NCBI RefSeq assembly: GCF_000350225.1
Contig: NW_005179012.1
Span: 1-64,000 of the forward strand
DNA from: Chondrus crispus
Lineage: Eukaryota; Rhodophyta; Florideophyceae; Gigartinales; Gigartinaceae
Direction of reading: 5' to 3'
Length of the DNA: 64,000 bases
Position numbers and translations under genes: made by a program. Below the pieces are notes generated by a model. That model searched no databases. It saw only the letters and a program-made list of their open reading frames with translations, and was not told the DNA's origin. How positions within the stretch are numbered: position 1 is the stretch's first letter; the number at the start of each line of letters is the position of its first letter. Below are positions 34,737 to 46,500 of the stretch, one piece after another.

Positions 34737-36144
34737 TTGGCGAGGAGGGTCTTCCTCCAGCCGGTCCCCCGTCTTGACTCCAGGGGCGAATACGGGAGCG
34801 CGAAGAGGCACTATAGTAGCTAATAAACGCAGTCCCTTCTTGTATCGTTACCCGTAGTGTTGGGATCTGGAGTCGAGGGAGACGAACAGATCCGAAAGGA
34901 CGGACCCCTTATCTGAGTGACGGGCGAGTCAGCCCAATGAGGGTGACCGACGGGAAATAGGTCTTATACAGTCCCCGTGTATGCGATCGGAGGTGGTCGG
35001 AGGGCGACGTAGTTGCGAGACCATCTGGGCAACTAAGGCCCGGCGGGTGGTTCCCCGTGTGGACATCCCCCCCGAGGGGTGGTTACCTCGGCATGGGTAC
35101 TCGGCGGAGCGAGTCCTCCGAAGTCTCCAAGGTCTGAGGGTTTTTTTGGCCCTTGGTAGGGGTACTGTACCGACTCGGAAGTATGGGGGGTCCGAGTCGG
35201 GGTGTCACGGGTTTACCCCGAGGTAGCGAGCACGTTATTCGTGGCGAGTACCCGTCGTCCGTCGCGGCGCACAGCCTTCCTTCCCGTGACGGTTGGGGGT
35301 CTTCTCCACATCTCGGAGGGGGGCTGTTACCGGCTCTCGGGAGAATCGTCGCGTAGCTGACGTCGTCGCTTACCCGCGCCGGTGGGGTGTGTCGCGAGGG
35401 ACACGCTCGATAAAGAGGTGCTGCGAGGGTTAGCCAGACGGGCCGTGCGTCGTCTCGCTATCGACGTGCTCGGACGTTCCCCTGCAGTAAGGGTCGTCGG
35501 TCGAGGGGGAGGCCAACTGGGGGCCCTGCTAGAAGGTGCTATGGCCTCGTGTGGAAGCGCGGCGCGGCGGTGGTCGGAAGGGGTCTCAAATCGTGGTCAG
35601 GATCACCTGGTGACCCCGCACGATTTCTCCACTTCCGGTAGAGAGGTCGCTTGGGGACGCGGAAAGGCGACCGTAGGGTCGGGCAACATTCCGCGACGAT
35701 GGCGAGGGCGTGCGGCAACCGGAGGGGGAATCTCTTGTAGGGAGACGACCACCGGCGGAGGCGGGACGCGTGGCGGCGGGGGAATGGTAGATGAACAGGG
35801 GCGCCCCCACCCGGGGGGTTGCAATGATTTGTGCCCTGGGGGAAGCTCGGATGTGAGGAGGCGTGCGATATGACAACGGAACTCCTCGCTGAGCCTCTAT
35901 ACATACCTTACGAGTCGGCGTTGGCTCCTCCGGAGGGGGGGGGTGGCTTGACCCAGAGGCCCACCAGACACAGAAGGCAACTAGGTGGTTATGGCGGGGG
36001 TCAGTTAGCCAGCCCCACGCTGTCCGGGTGTAACCATAACTGGACGTTCGGTGCGGGGAGACGTTTGCGTTTGCAGAATCGCGCGACGGTATTGTAGTCG
36101 ATGTAATTTGCGGGCTCCCAAGTGTCATCATCCGACGTGTATCT
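34737..36144. other. G3 spacer between accessory gene and pol
   Basis: GC-rich with G-runs (for example 35930-35945). Open frames on both strands are short and unsupported. No terminator or RNA gene is recognisable. Confidence 0.45.
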
Positions 36145-39100
36145 TTACCAACGGACGCGGAATAGAGGCATCCCGTCCGTTCCCGGCTTGTATCCCGTTA
36201 GCGCGTCAACCACGTAGGTTTTTGTGGCCTCCTCCATAGGGGAAGGAGGTCGTTTCGTCGCCTCGGCGGGCGGGCTTGACGCGTTTTGATATGAGGAATC
36301 AACCGCGGTTGGCGGGTGAGGAGGGCTTCCCGGGGACATGAGGAGGGGTTGCCCGAAGGTACACATAGACGCAAAGTTGGCGACGTGCCTCCCGGAGATC
36401 TCCTCTGTACCCGGTGGCGTCTCACTTGGGCAGCGAGTGGAGTCCGCGGTCACCGCCAGTACGGCCGGCTCGGGCGGGGATAATTTCTTTTGAAATTTTT
36501 TCGGGTCCCGTGTCCACGTGTCCTGTGGCCTGGCAGTGAAGGTACGCGTTCGTTCGTTCGGCGACTTATCACCGTTCGGGGCGCCGGTCGCTCGCCGGGG
36601 GCGTGTTGCGGTAAGCCTCGTCTCCATGGCATGCGTGTCGCGGTGCCGCGGCGGCTCTAACAGCGACGGTAGCCGTGGGGGAGGGAGTCCCTTTTTAGAC
36701 ACGGACCCTTCGCCCATAGTGGCGGATATCCTACTTAGTTGGGAAATGACCCGTGCGTGCGGGTCGTCTCGGAGAGCGTGCAGTAATCCCGATGCCGGAG
36801 GGCTCCCTTGTGCTGAATCGTTGATTTCGACCTTGACGGTCGTGATGCTTTCGCGCCATGCGTCGCGTTTTCGATCTCGTTCTTATCGCGAGTAGTGTCT
36901 TGGTCCTCAGAATCTGATGACTTTGGCGGAGATATATCCGGGTTACCTGGGCCGAGGTCGTCTCTTAGCGGGCGGGGAGGTGCCCCGGCGGGGATGAAGG
37001 TAGACGCGTCGCCGTCGGTTGGCGTAGGTGACGAGGGTTCGGCGTCGGCGGGTATGGTCTGTAGAGGGGGAGCCTTCACAATGCGGTCTCTCGAGACTCT
37101 ATCTTTCAGGCCTGTAGTCCGGACAATGGTCACGGTATGCTCGTCTAGGGCCACCACCGGGAACGGCCCTTCCGTTCGAGGGGCTAACTTGTTATTGACC
37201 CGGTCCTTATCCGTCTTCTCATCCACTCGCAGGGATGTCTCTCGCTCGATGAGGACTTGATCACCTACTGCGTATTGCGGTGTCGGCGTTCGCAATCTCT
37301 TGTCGAAATAGCGTTTATAGCGGTCTTGACCGGCGAGCAGCGTGTCGCGGGCCGTTGACATTAGCCCGCGTAATCACGTTAAGAAACGGAGCTTATATTG
37401 CGTCCGGGAGACATCCTGTTCCAGTGTAGGGGTCTGTTGGATGGAAAGCGGCGCCGGCGTCCGAAATAAGACGAGATCAAACGGCTTCATACCGATCATG
37501 CCATTCACGGTACAATTGTAACCGTAGGTTAGCGCGTCCGTGAACTGGTCCCAATCGCGTTGGTTGTCGGCTAGGTAGTGCCGTAGGGAGGATACAAGGG
37601 TGCGGTTGAACCTCTCCACTTGTCCATTAGCTTGTGGGTGATAAGCTGTGGTGAACACGCTTTCCACACGGAGGATTTTGCACACGGCCAGGAAGAACCT
37701 TGACGTGAATTGACTCCCATTGTCGGAGAGTAGTTTCACTGGGGCTCCGTATACGAAGACCCAGTGTGTGACGAACGCCTGAGCCACGGTCTCGGCGGTA
37801 ATTCTCTTAAGCGGCACCGTTCGGGTCAGCTTTGAGTAACAATCAGATATTACCAAGAGGTATCGATTGCCTCTTGGTGTTCTGGGGAGTTCGCCTAGGA
37901 TGTCAATAGCGAAAAACTCCAAGGGTCCCATCGGAGGGAACGTTTTCAACTTCGCGTTGTGCTTACGCAATTTAATGCGCGCTTTCGCACAGTCGGAGCA
38001 CCTTCTGACTGTGGCGTATGCGTCGACGGACATACTCGGCCAGTATTACCGTTCTCTTAATGTGTAGAACAGACGCCTGCCTCCGGGGTGTCCCGAGGCG
38101 GCGGGGTAATGCGCCATATACAACATTCGCTTGCGCAGAGTGGTTGGTACGACGATTTGCTCAACACCGTCAAGGTGCGCTTTCCGACAAAGTACCCCTT
38201 CCTTGCTCATGAAGAACTTGGAGAGGCGAATTTGGGCTGCACCCTCCCCCTTCTTAAGATGGGAAGCGATCTCCTTACAGAACGGGTCGGAGTGTTGAGC
38301 GAGTACAATCTCGTCGTGTGTAATTGCGGCCTTGGAAGCCGTGGGGCCGAGGGCGAAGCATCCGTCGTGAATGTCGTCGTCCCATTCTTCGGATTCCACT
38401 TCCGGCTTGTCTTCGTGAAACTCCAAAACGGAGAAGCACGGTATTTCTTCGTCGATGGGGACGGTTGTGCGCCCTGTAGACGGTATTCGACTGAGGGCGT
38501 CGGCGAGACAATTCTTGATGCCCTTCACGTACGTGACGTCGAAGTCAAACTCGGCTAGGCGCAAGCGCCACCATGCTATCCGCCCGCTTGCGTCGGCGAG
38601 ATTCATTAACCAGCGAAGGGAATGATGGTCGGTGTTGACCGTAAATCGCTCGCGTTCCAAGTAAGGACGCAGCGTCTGAATGGCCCACACGATGGCCAAA
38701 CATTCTTTCTCCGTCGTAGAGTAATTCCTTTCCGCCGACGAGAGCGTTCGCGACCAGAACCCGACAGGGTATCTGTTACCATCCTCGTGTTGCTGTAATA
38801 ACGTGCAACCGAGTTGGGCGTCGGATGCATCCGTGTCGAGGGAATACGGTAGCCCCAGCCGCGGTAGTCGCAAGATCGGCGGGGAAATCAGGCAAGTCTT
38901 CAGAGCTTCGAAGGCAGACCTGCGATCTTCGTCCAGTTCGGGGAGCCGATCGGGCTCTCCCTTCTTAAGCATGGACGTCAACGGCGCCGCAATCTTGGCG
39001 AAGTGGTCGACGAAACATCGGTACACGTTACACATACCCAGAAGCGAGCGGAGCTCGGTCTGGGTTCGTGGCGGCTTGGCCTCGGCCAAAGCCGAGACAT

Positions 39101-40011
39101 TCTTCGGGTGGACATGAAGTTCCCCGGGTCGAATGATGTGGCCCAGGTACTCCACGGAGTCCTGAAAGAATTTACACTTGCTCAATTTCGGTGATAACCC
39201 CTCTTGTTGTAACGCAGAGAGAATAACCTTGACATCCTTGAGATGAGTTTCATAATCCTTCGAGAATATGATAATGTCATCTAGATAGATGAGGCAGCTC
39301 TTCCATCGGTATCCAGAGAGGAGAATGTCCAACATCCGTTGGAATGTGGCGGGCGCGTTCATTAGCCCGAACGGCATTCGGTTAAATTGATAAGTACCGG
39401 CATAACACGTGAACGTGGTTTTCGGACGGTCTTCTTCCGCAACGGGGATTTGCCAATAACCCGAGTTACAATCTAGAGTTGTGAACACGTTCGCTTCGCC
39501 GAGCGAGTCCAAACACTCGTCCATGCGAGGAATCGGGTAAGTGTCCCGTACTGTCATTGCGTTCAAACGTCTGTAATCGACGCAGAAACGGAGGGATCCA
39601 TCCGGTTTGGGAATGAGAACCACCGGGGATGCCCACTCTGATTGTGATCGGGAGATGACCCCGCTTGAGATCATCCCATCCACGGCGTCTTGTTCGGCTT
39701 GTCGAGACCGAGGTCCAGCCCGATATGGCTGACAACGAAACGGCTTCGAGCCGGGGTTGAGTTCGATCCGGTGCTGCGTAGCCCGGACTCCCCCGAGATC
39801 GCCACTCCACATACGGGAGTACGGCGTAAGCATGTCACGTACTCGCGTGCGGACATGCGACGGCAGATGTTGGAGGGAGACAGCATCAAATTCTTGGGGT
39901 TCTTCCTTCGACGAAGCCGGAGAGAGCTTCTCCCCCTTCTCAGATTTGGGCTTGTCCCCTTCTGTAAATTCCGCCGCTAGGAGGGCGTCGAGAGGCATCG
40001 CGGTGCGTATC
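36145..40011 (-). pseudogene. G3 pol fossil, RT to chromodomain
   Basis: Minus strand, in order: RT (FCVDYRRLNAMTVRDTYPIP, YLDDIIIFSKDYETHL), RNase H (SLDTDASDAQLG, NTDHHSLRWLM), integrase zinc finger (SGHPGG, CSDCAKARIKL), integrase core (AIDILGEL, LSDNGSQFTSRFF, YHPQANGQVERFNR), then a basic linker and a chromodomain start (YVVDALTGYKPGTDG, FRVRW). It belongs to the same lineage as G1/G2 but a different family. The upstream end is cut by G2; further breaks, about three, are present. Confidence 0.92.
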
Positions 40012-41060
40012 TGTAGTGCAATACGCACCTGGAAAGGGGGGTGAAAAGAAAGGAAAACATTTGGATATGAAAAGTAGTCCGGGTTTGGGGGACACACGTG
40101 TGAATAATTGCACAGTTTTAATTTTTAATTATTTTATTTTATTTAGTTAATTAGTTGGCATTAATTTTGCTGACACTAGATTAGATCTAGGATCTAGCGC
40201 CGCGAGCTACTGTACTGGCTCCGGCGGGGCGATATATACCTTAGCCCTCTGACGACCAAGTCAGTAAAGGTAACCCGAGTTGCCGGAGTTGAACGTCGCC
40301 TTGGTCGAAGTCCGTCTCTACCAAGACGCTCCCTTTTACCTAAGCCTACGGCATCCTCTATCGCTCGGGGTTCCCTTTTCTCTTTCTTTTATTTCCCTAT
40401 CCTTTTCTATCTCTAATTCTACCTATTTTTCCCTTATCTTGTGTTGGTGCCATCGGCCTCGGTTGCGACCGAACTGGTGTAGGTGTTTCGAGCCACCGGG
40501 CGGCACAGTTGACGTAGCGCTGCTACTGTGACCCATTTTCCGACGGAGACCGTTGCAATGACGTCTCTCTCGAACGGCTCCGTCGTATTACGAGCCAGTG
40601 TTGGTACCATCGGTGTCGGTTGCGACCGAACCGGTGTAGGTGTTTCGAGCCATCGGGCGGCACAGTTGACGTAGCGCTGCTACTTTCATTTCATCCCGAC
40701 GGGCTGCGTTGCTATGCCCCCGTCGAAGGCCTTGTCGCGTTACAAGGTGTCGAAGAAGCTCAACGAGCATTGGCCTTACAACCCAGTGGAATCGGGGTAT
40801 CTACGTACGCGCCCCACCCCACACTCGTCGAGCAATTCTCTTCGCAAGTCTCTACCACACCGATCCCGGGCCGGGCTATTTCTCTGTGCCCCCGCATCAG
40901 GGATCCGAGCTACTACGAGTCGCAAGCTTGTTTAAACGGAGAAGGGAGAGTCGGACACTCCGTAGCGCTGTGCCATCTGCAGTTCTTCTTTTTGTTGCTG
41001 TTGTGGTTTTTGCTGGACCATCGGACCGCGGTCTCTGCCCGACAGGCGCATTGCACTACA
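40012..41060 (+). repeat. 5' LTR of G2 (1049 bp, LTR-A)
   Basis: It begins TGTAGTGCAATACGCACC and ends GGCGCATTGCACTACA. GATATATACC at 40231-40240 is a probable TATA box. An internal tandem duplication of about 157 bp (starting at 40441 and 40598, both GTGTTGGT) lies in the middle and is present in both LTRs of the element. Confidence 0.95.
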
Positions 41061-41064
41061 AAAG

Positions 41065-41082
41065 TGTTCTCCCGACCTAGAA
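41065..41082 (+). promoter_or_regulatory. Primer-binding site of G2
   Basis: TGTTCTCCCGACCTAGAA, four bases after the LTR. Same site as in G1 and G3 apart from one base. Confidence 0.7.
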
Positions 41083-41226
41083 TTGCGTACAGGAGACCCG
41101 ACCTAGAAACTGCGTAAGCTGAAACGGACTACAGGAGTCTTCTCTGCGACGTAAGTTTATTCAGGTGCTGTAGCGTTTTCTATTTTTTCTTTGTGTTAAG
41201 TTAGGTTCTTTTTTTTGAAACGAACC

Positions 41227-43533
41227 ATGTCGACAAGCGCACCCGGGGACGTCGGTCCCGGGGCGAGTAGGAGCGGATCGGCAAGGGCTTCGAGGATCCC
41301 GCGAGGTCCTCGCACCCGAAGCCAGGCCAATACGGCCACGGATCCCGAAGGTCAAGAATCCCCGACGGGGATTGAAGCCGACAAGGATAACCTATCCTAC
41401 AGGTTCGAGAAGATGGGCGAGGAAATTCGCCAAGAGATGACGAAAAATCTCGAGGCTGAATTAGCCCTCGTCCGGAAGCAACTGGAGTTGCAAGCATCCG
41501 AGTTCCACGCCGTTTTGGGAGAGCTGTCGACTCGAGTGGATCTCGTCGAGAAGGAGCGTGGAGATGCGACCGACGGTCTGGAGCCGGAGGTCCTAGCCTC
41601 GTTGAAAATTTCGGTCAAGGACGCGAGGCGCGATGCGAATCAAGCCTTGGAGTCCTTAGGAAGATTTAGAACAAGCATCGATGACCGATTCGATCGCGCC
41701 GCGCAACGTCTCAAGGACCTCGAGCAGGCCGCGGTTCAAGCTCCGCAAGGATCGGACGACGAGCCGCTCCCTTCGGGTAGAGAGGGCGACCGTCGGTCGA
41801 AGAAGGACAAACCCGCTCGGCAGCGTAGTTCCAAGTCGAAGCCCTCGAAGAAGGACAATCGACGTACAAGCAAGGGTCACTGTAGTGACGATCCGAAGAA
41901 CCGCGACTCACATTCGGAGTAGCTTGGTCCCTCCGAAGATGGTAACGGCGGTTCGTCGAACCATTCGGGCGATTCCGAACCCCGTTCAGAAGACGGAAAC
42001 GGAATTTCGTCAAGCAAGAAAATTTCCTCCAGACGAGGCGGAGTCACTTCGTCCGCCTCGCGGAGAGACAAGGACGCGGAGCCCGAAGATGTTGCAACGC
42101 GGCGCGGGCCGCGATGGGAGGAGTTGGAGGAGCTGAATCCGACCAACTACCTCTTCAAGAAGTTACTTTCGTACCGAACGTACCGCTTGCGGAACCCGCA
42201 GACATATTTGTCAAGTTCCCGGCGGACCGCCGCGCGAAAAATTAGGAGAGATATTCTGCCTAAGGTGAAGAAGGACAACACGTTCACAGGTGAAGACGGG
42301 GTCCTTGTGTTGGATTTTTTGGCAAAATTAGTTCAGGAGTTCGATACTCAAGAAATGAACGAAGGGCAAGCGATCGGCCTGTTGCCTGAATTTTTAAGCG
42401 GCGTCGCCTTGAGACAGTACACTTCGGTGTCTCAGACGGCCGGGGCCCATCACGGAAAGATATCCGTTTGGCCGGAGGCCGTACAGTGGTTGTTGAGGAG
42501 TTTCGCAACCGACGAGGCGATCCGTCAAGCCGTGCTCGCATTACAAGAAGTTCAGCAAAGACCGTCTGAAGACGAGATGGAATTTTATATCCGTCTGACA
42601 GACGCAAGCAATCGATGTGGAAACGTATATTCGATGGAAGAACAGATGACGATGTTTATTGAAGGACTCGATTCGAGTATCAAGCCGATGGTATCTCAAT
42701 ACCGACAAGATAATCGGGACATTTCGTTTTTGAGATTAGTTAATTACGCGAAGGCGCATGGCTCGGCGAGCCGCGCTAAGGACAAGAAGACCAAGAAGGT
42801 CATGATTCAGACGCCGTCGACAATTAGGGCGGGTAAGACGCCGAGGGCTTCTTATCCCGGTCGCAAAAGTCACGCCGCAGTCCATTTAGCCGAGTCCCTG
42901 TCCGCGTCAGATGAGCGCCGTGCGCATGGAAGTAGCGAAAATCACTACGAAGGAGCGTAAGTAGCCGAAGGCGAGTTCATTGAGCCATCGGAGGGCTACG
43001 GACACGAGGACTGCGGGGACAGCGGGTCGTCAACTTTACCGACGCATGCATACACGACGGAGTCGTTTTCAGAGCCCACGGATTCCGTGATGATGTTTCG
43101 GGGGCGCGGCCACACGCCGGCGCCGCGCATTCCGATGGAAGACAAGGGTACGACGTTTCGAAGGCCAGGCTGGATGGGAAGGCCGCAACGTCAAGGAAGG
43201 CCGCCGGCCCGTGGAGGACCTAGGACGCCGTATCCCGTCAAGACGCACGGTCTGGTGTGCTATCATTGCTATGAAAAGGGGCACGCCGTGCCAACGTGCA
43301 TTCTTTCCCTCCGGGAAATGCACCGAGTTTTGGAAAATTATGAGGCGTTGTCTCCGATAGAGAGGTTAGGGATACCATCGACGAGTTACCTGAAGGTCAA
43401 AAATTGGTTCGATTCGCAGACGGCGAGCACGCCGAGTGCTTCAACGCCGAGGTCGAACCAACCCTTCAGAGGGCCCACCGCGGGGCCCGCGCCGTCGGAT
43501 GTGAGAAGGATCCCGCAGCGGCAGGAAAACTAG
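41227..43533 (+). pseudogene. G2 gag
   Basis: It begins MSTSAPGDVGPGASRSGSAR. A long helical, Glu/Lys-rich section follows (EEIRQEMTKNLEAELALVRK), then a basic Lys/Ser tract. The capsid-type part holds LPEFLSGVALRQYTSVSQTA and SMEEQMTMFIEGLDSSIKPM, and the end holds a nucleocapsid zinc-knuckle-like motif (CYHCYEKGHAVPTC). The 3' end overlaps pol in another frame, as in Ty3-like elements that make Gag-Pol by frameshifting. Gag forms the cytoplasmic particle. About two breaks are present, so this copy would not make full Gag. Confidence 0.85.
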
Positions 43534-46500
43534 AGAGGGGAATCTCGCATGAGTCGCGAGAGGCACAGGGTCGACGTACTGTGCCCGGGGCTCAGCCCCG
43601 TTCCCCGTCTCTAAAGGAAAAATCAGGCCTCGAGGAGGAGGTTGTTGGATTGGTGGATAAGCCCAAAGGGCCAGCTCAAGTCAAGAAAATTTTGAGCCGA
43701 GCCCGAGATTATCCGCTGGAAGAAGTTCGAAGACCCTGGTACAGGGTTAAGCGAAGGGAGTGTCCTGAGAAGATTTTGGTTCTTGCGCGAAAAAACTACA
43801 AAGTTTACGCGCACATCGGACCCACAATTGGATTGATGAGCCGGGTGTTGTCTGTTTTAGACACCGGCGCGGGACCAAACCTTGTGCGAAAATCGGAACT
43901 CCCAGCTGGAATAGAATCTCTAGTGTCCTACGGACCGACCCAAGATATCGGCGACGCGAACAATAGGCCACTCCGGACTCTCGGCACAATTAGAATGCCT
44001 GTGAGGCTTGGAAAATTTGTGGCCGCAGCCGAGTTTATTGTATGCGAAAAACTAGCCGTCCCGCTAATTCTAGGCACAGACTACTGTGACCGGTTTGTGG
44101 AAGCCATTTATCCAAGGAAGAAAACGGTTGAGTTGGCGGATTTCTCGGAGGTCCCGATAGTTAGGCGGTTCTCGACGAGAAGAGGGAAGAAGAATCTCGT
44201 CCCGGGAGAGGACGAGAATGATGGAAAGGGGGAGCGAATTTCCCCTAAGTTAAAAGTGGCAAGAGCCACGACTATCGAGCCAGGGACGCAACGCGTCGTG
44301 GAATGCACCTCGAAGAGGGCGGGCTTGGTTGTGGTTCAGCCGTACTCGTCGTTGTACGAAAGGCACGGGTTGACGTGCAAGAATGGTGTCGTTCAGGTTG
44401 AGCCTGACAGGCCATTTCGTTTACTCGTTGCGAATTTTAGGACGTACCCTGTCAGGGTGCAAAAAGGCCAAGTGGTGGCAGAATTATTACCGCACCCGAG
44501 AGCCGCGCTCGAGAGCAAAACCACCATTGGTGAAGTTCTCGGAATTCAAGAAAGGAAGAACAAAAATTTTCCTAATTCCACCAAGACGCCTACGGGCGAG
44601 ACAAGATGCGAACCGTCGGATCAAGCGCGCGAGGACCAGCCAGAAGAACGGTCGGCAGGGCTCTCCGCGTCGGCAGCTACGAAGCCGCAACGCAGGATTG
44701 AGCCGCCACCGCCGGACGTGGAGGACCTCGACCTGAGCCACGTGCCGGAAAGGCTGCGCGACCGGTTCCGTCGGATGTTGAAGAAGTATTCAAGGATGTG
44801 GGATGGGACGCTTTGCGAAATTAATACCACCGTCCATCGGATCGAGTTGATCCCCGAGACTCGTCCCATCGCACAAGCCCCGTATCGGGCCGGGTCTAAA
44901 GCCCGCGAAGTAGAAGATGCAGAGGTGCAGAAGATGTTGGAGGCAGGAGTGATAGAACCAGCCCAGTCAGAATGGGCGTCGCCCGTGTTGCTGGTGCCCA
45001 AGCCGGATGGGTCAATGCGTTTTTGCGTAGACTACCGCAGGCTGAACGCAGTGACGGTGAAGGACACGTACCCCTTACCGCGCATGGATGAGTGCCTGGA
45101 CTCGCTTGGTGACACCAAGGTTTTGTCCGCGTTGGACGCGATCTCGGGATATTGGCAGATGCCTATCCCTGAGCGCGGCCGCGACAAGACCGCATTTTCG
45201 TGTCACTCAGGACTGTATCGCTTCTCAAGAATGCCCTTCGGGCTAACTAACGCGCCAGCGACGTTTCAGCGAGCAATGGATATCCTGCTCTCTCCGTTCC
45301 GTTGGAAGTGCTGTTTGGTGTATCTGGACGACATAATAATTTTTCGCAAGTCGTGGGAGGAGCACATCGTGCACGTGGATGAGATACTTTCTGTATTGGA
45401 GAAAGCAGCTGTGAAGCTCAAGCTTCGCAAGTGTGCATTTTTCGTCGAAAAGATCAAGTACCTGGGCCATGTCGTTCGGCCAGGTACATTGGAAGTGGAC
45501 GCTGCGCGAACCGTCGCATTGGAACAAGTGAGGTACCCTCAAACGCAGACCCAGCTCAGGAGCTTCTTGGGACTTTGTAATGTCTACCGCAGATTCGTTC
45601 CGCATTATGCGAAAATCGCGCATCCGCTCAATCAACTGTTGAAGAAGGGACAACCGGTCCAGTTGGAAGGATTCGACGAACCGTGCAAGAAAGCTTTTCA
45701 TAAGCTCAAGGACGCCATCTTGGCACCGCCGGTGTTGGCGCTGCCGAAGAAGGACCTACCCTACTCGGTAGATACCGATACAAGCCATTGCCAAATAGGC
45801 GCTGCACTATTTCAAACACACCCGGATGCGCAACGCAAACGCATCGGGTTCTTTTCAAGAACGTTAGCCGCAGCCGAGAGAAACTATTCTGTATCAGAAA
45901 AAGAATGTCTAGCAGTAATTTGGGCCGTACAGACTCTAAGACCATATCTATATGGCGAGCACTTCATTGTGCATACAGACCATGCCTCATTGAGGTGGTT
46001 GATGAACGTAACCGACCCCAGCGGGAGATTAATCCGATGGAGGCTCCGCCTCTCGGAATTCGATTTCGAAATCAAGTACAAGAAGGGCAAGTCGAACAGC
46101 CAAGCGGACGCTTTGTCAAGGTTGCGAACTGCAGGAGAAACCGTCGACGAAATCGACGACGAAATTCCATGCTTTATGGCCGAACCGGCCGAGGGAACGG
46201 TGGAGGACGAGGACAGTTTTGACGGGTTAGACGACATCCTCGCTCTTGAGGGGGGGACCGCCCCTGATCGCCTCGATCAATTCCAAGCTGTCACTCCGGA
46301 GGAGCTCATTCGCGAGCAAGCCGTCGACCCCTTCTGCAACCGCATCAAGGAAGAAATGGACGCCGGAAAGCTGAGAACGTTCAGCATGGAGGCCGAGGAA
46401 TTCGAAGGAACTCTATGCCGTACCGCAGCGGAGTTTGTACAAGTGGTAATACCACAATCGTTAAGGGACCGCGTCCTATGGTTGAGCCACTACGCAAAAT

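Noticed and set aside
40620-41117. 165-codon plus-strand frame at the end of the LTR
   Set aside because: Entirely LTR sequence; repeated almost unchanged at 52515 because the LTR is duplicated.
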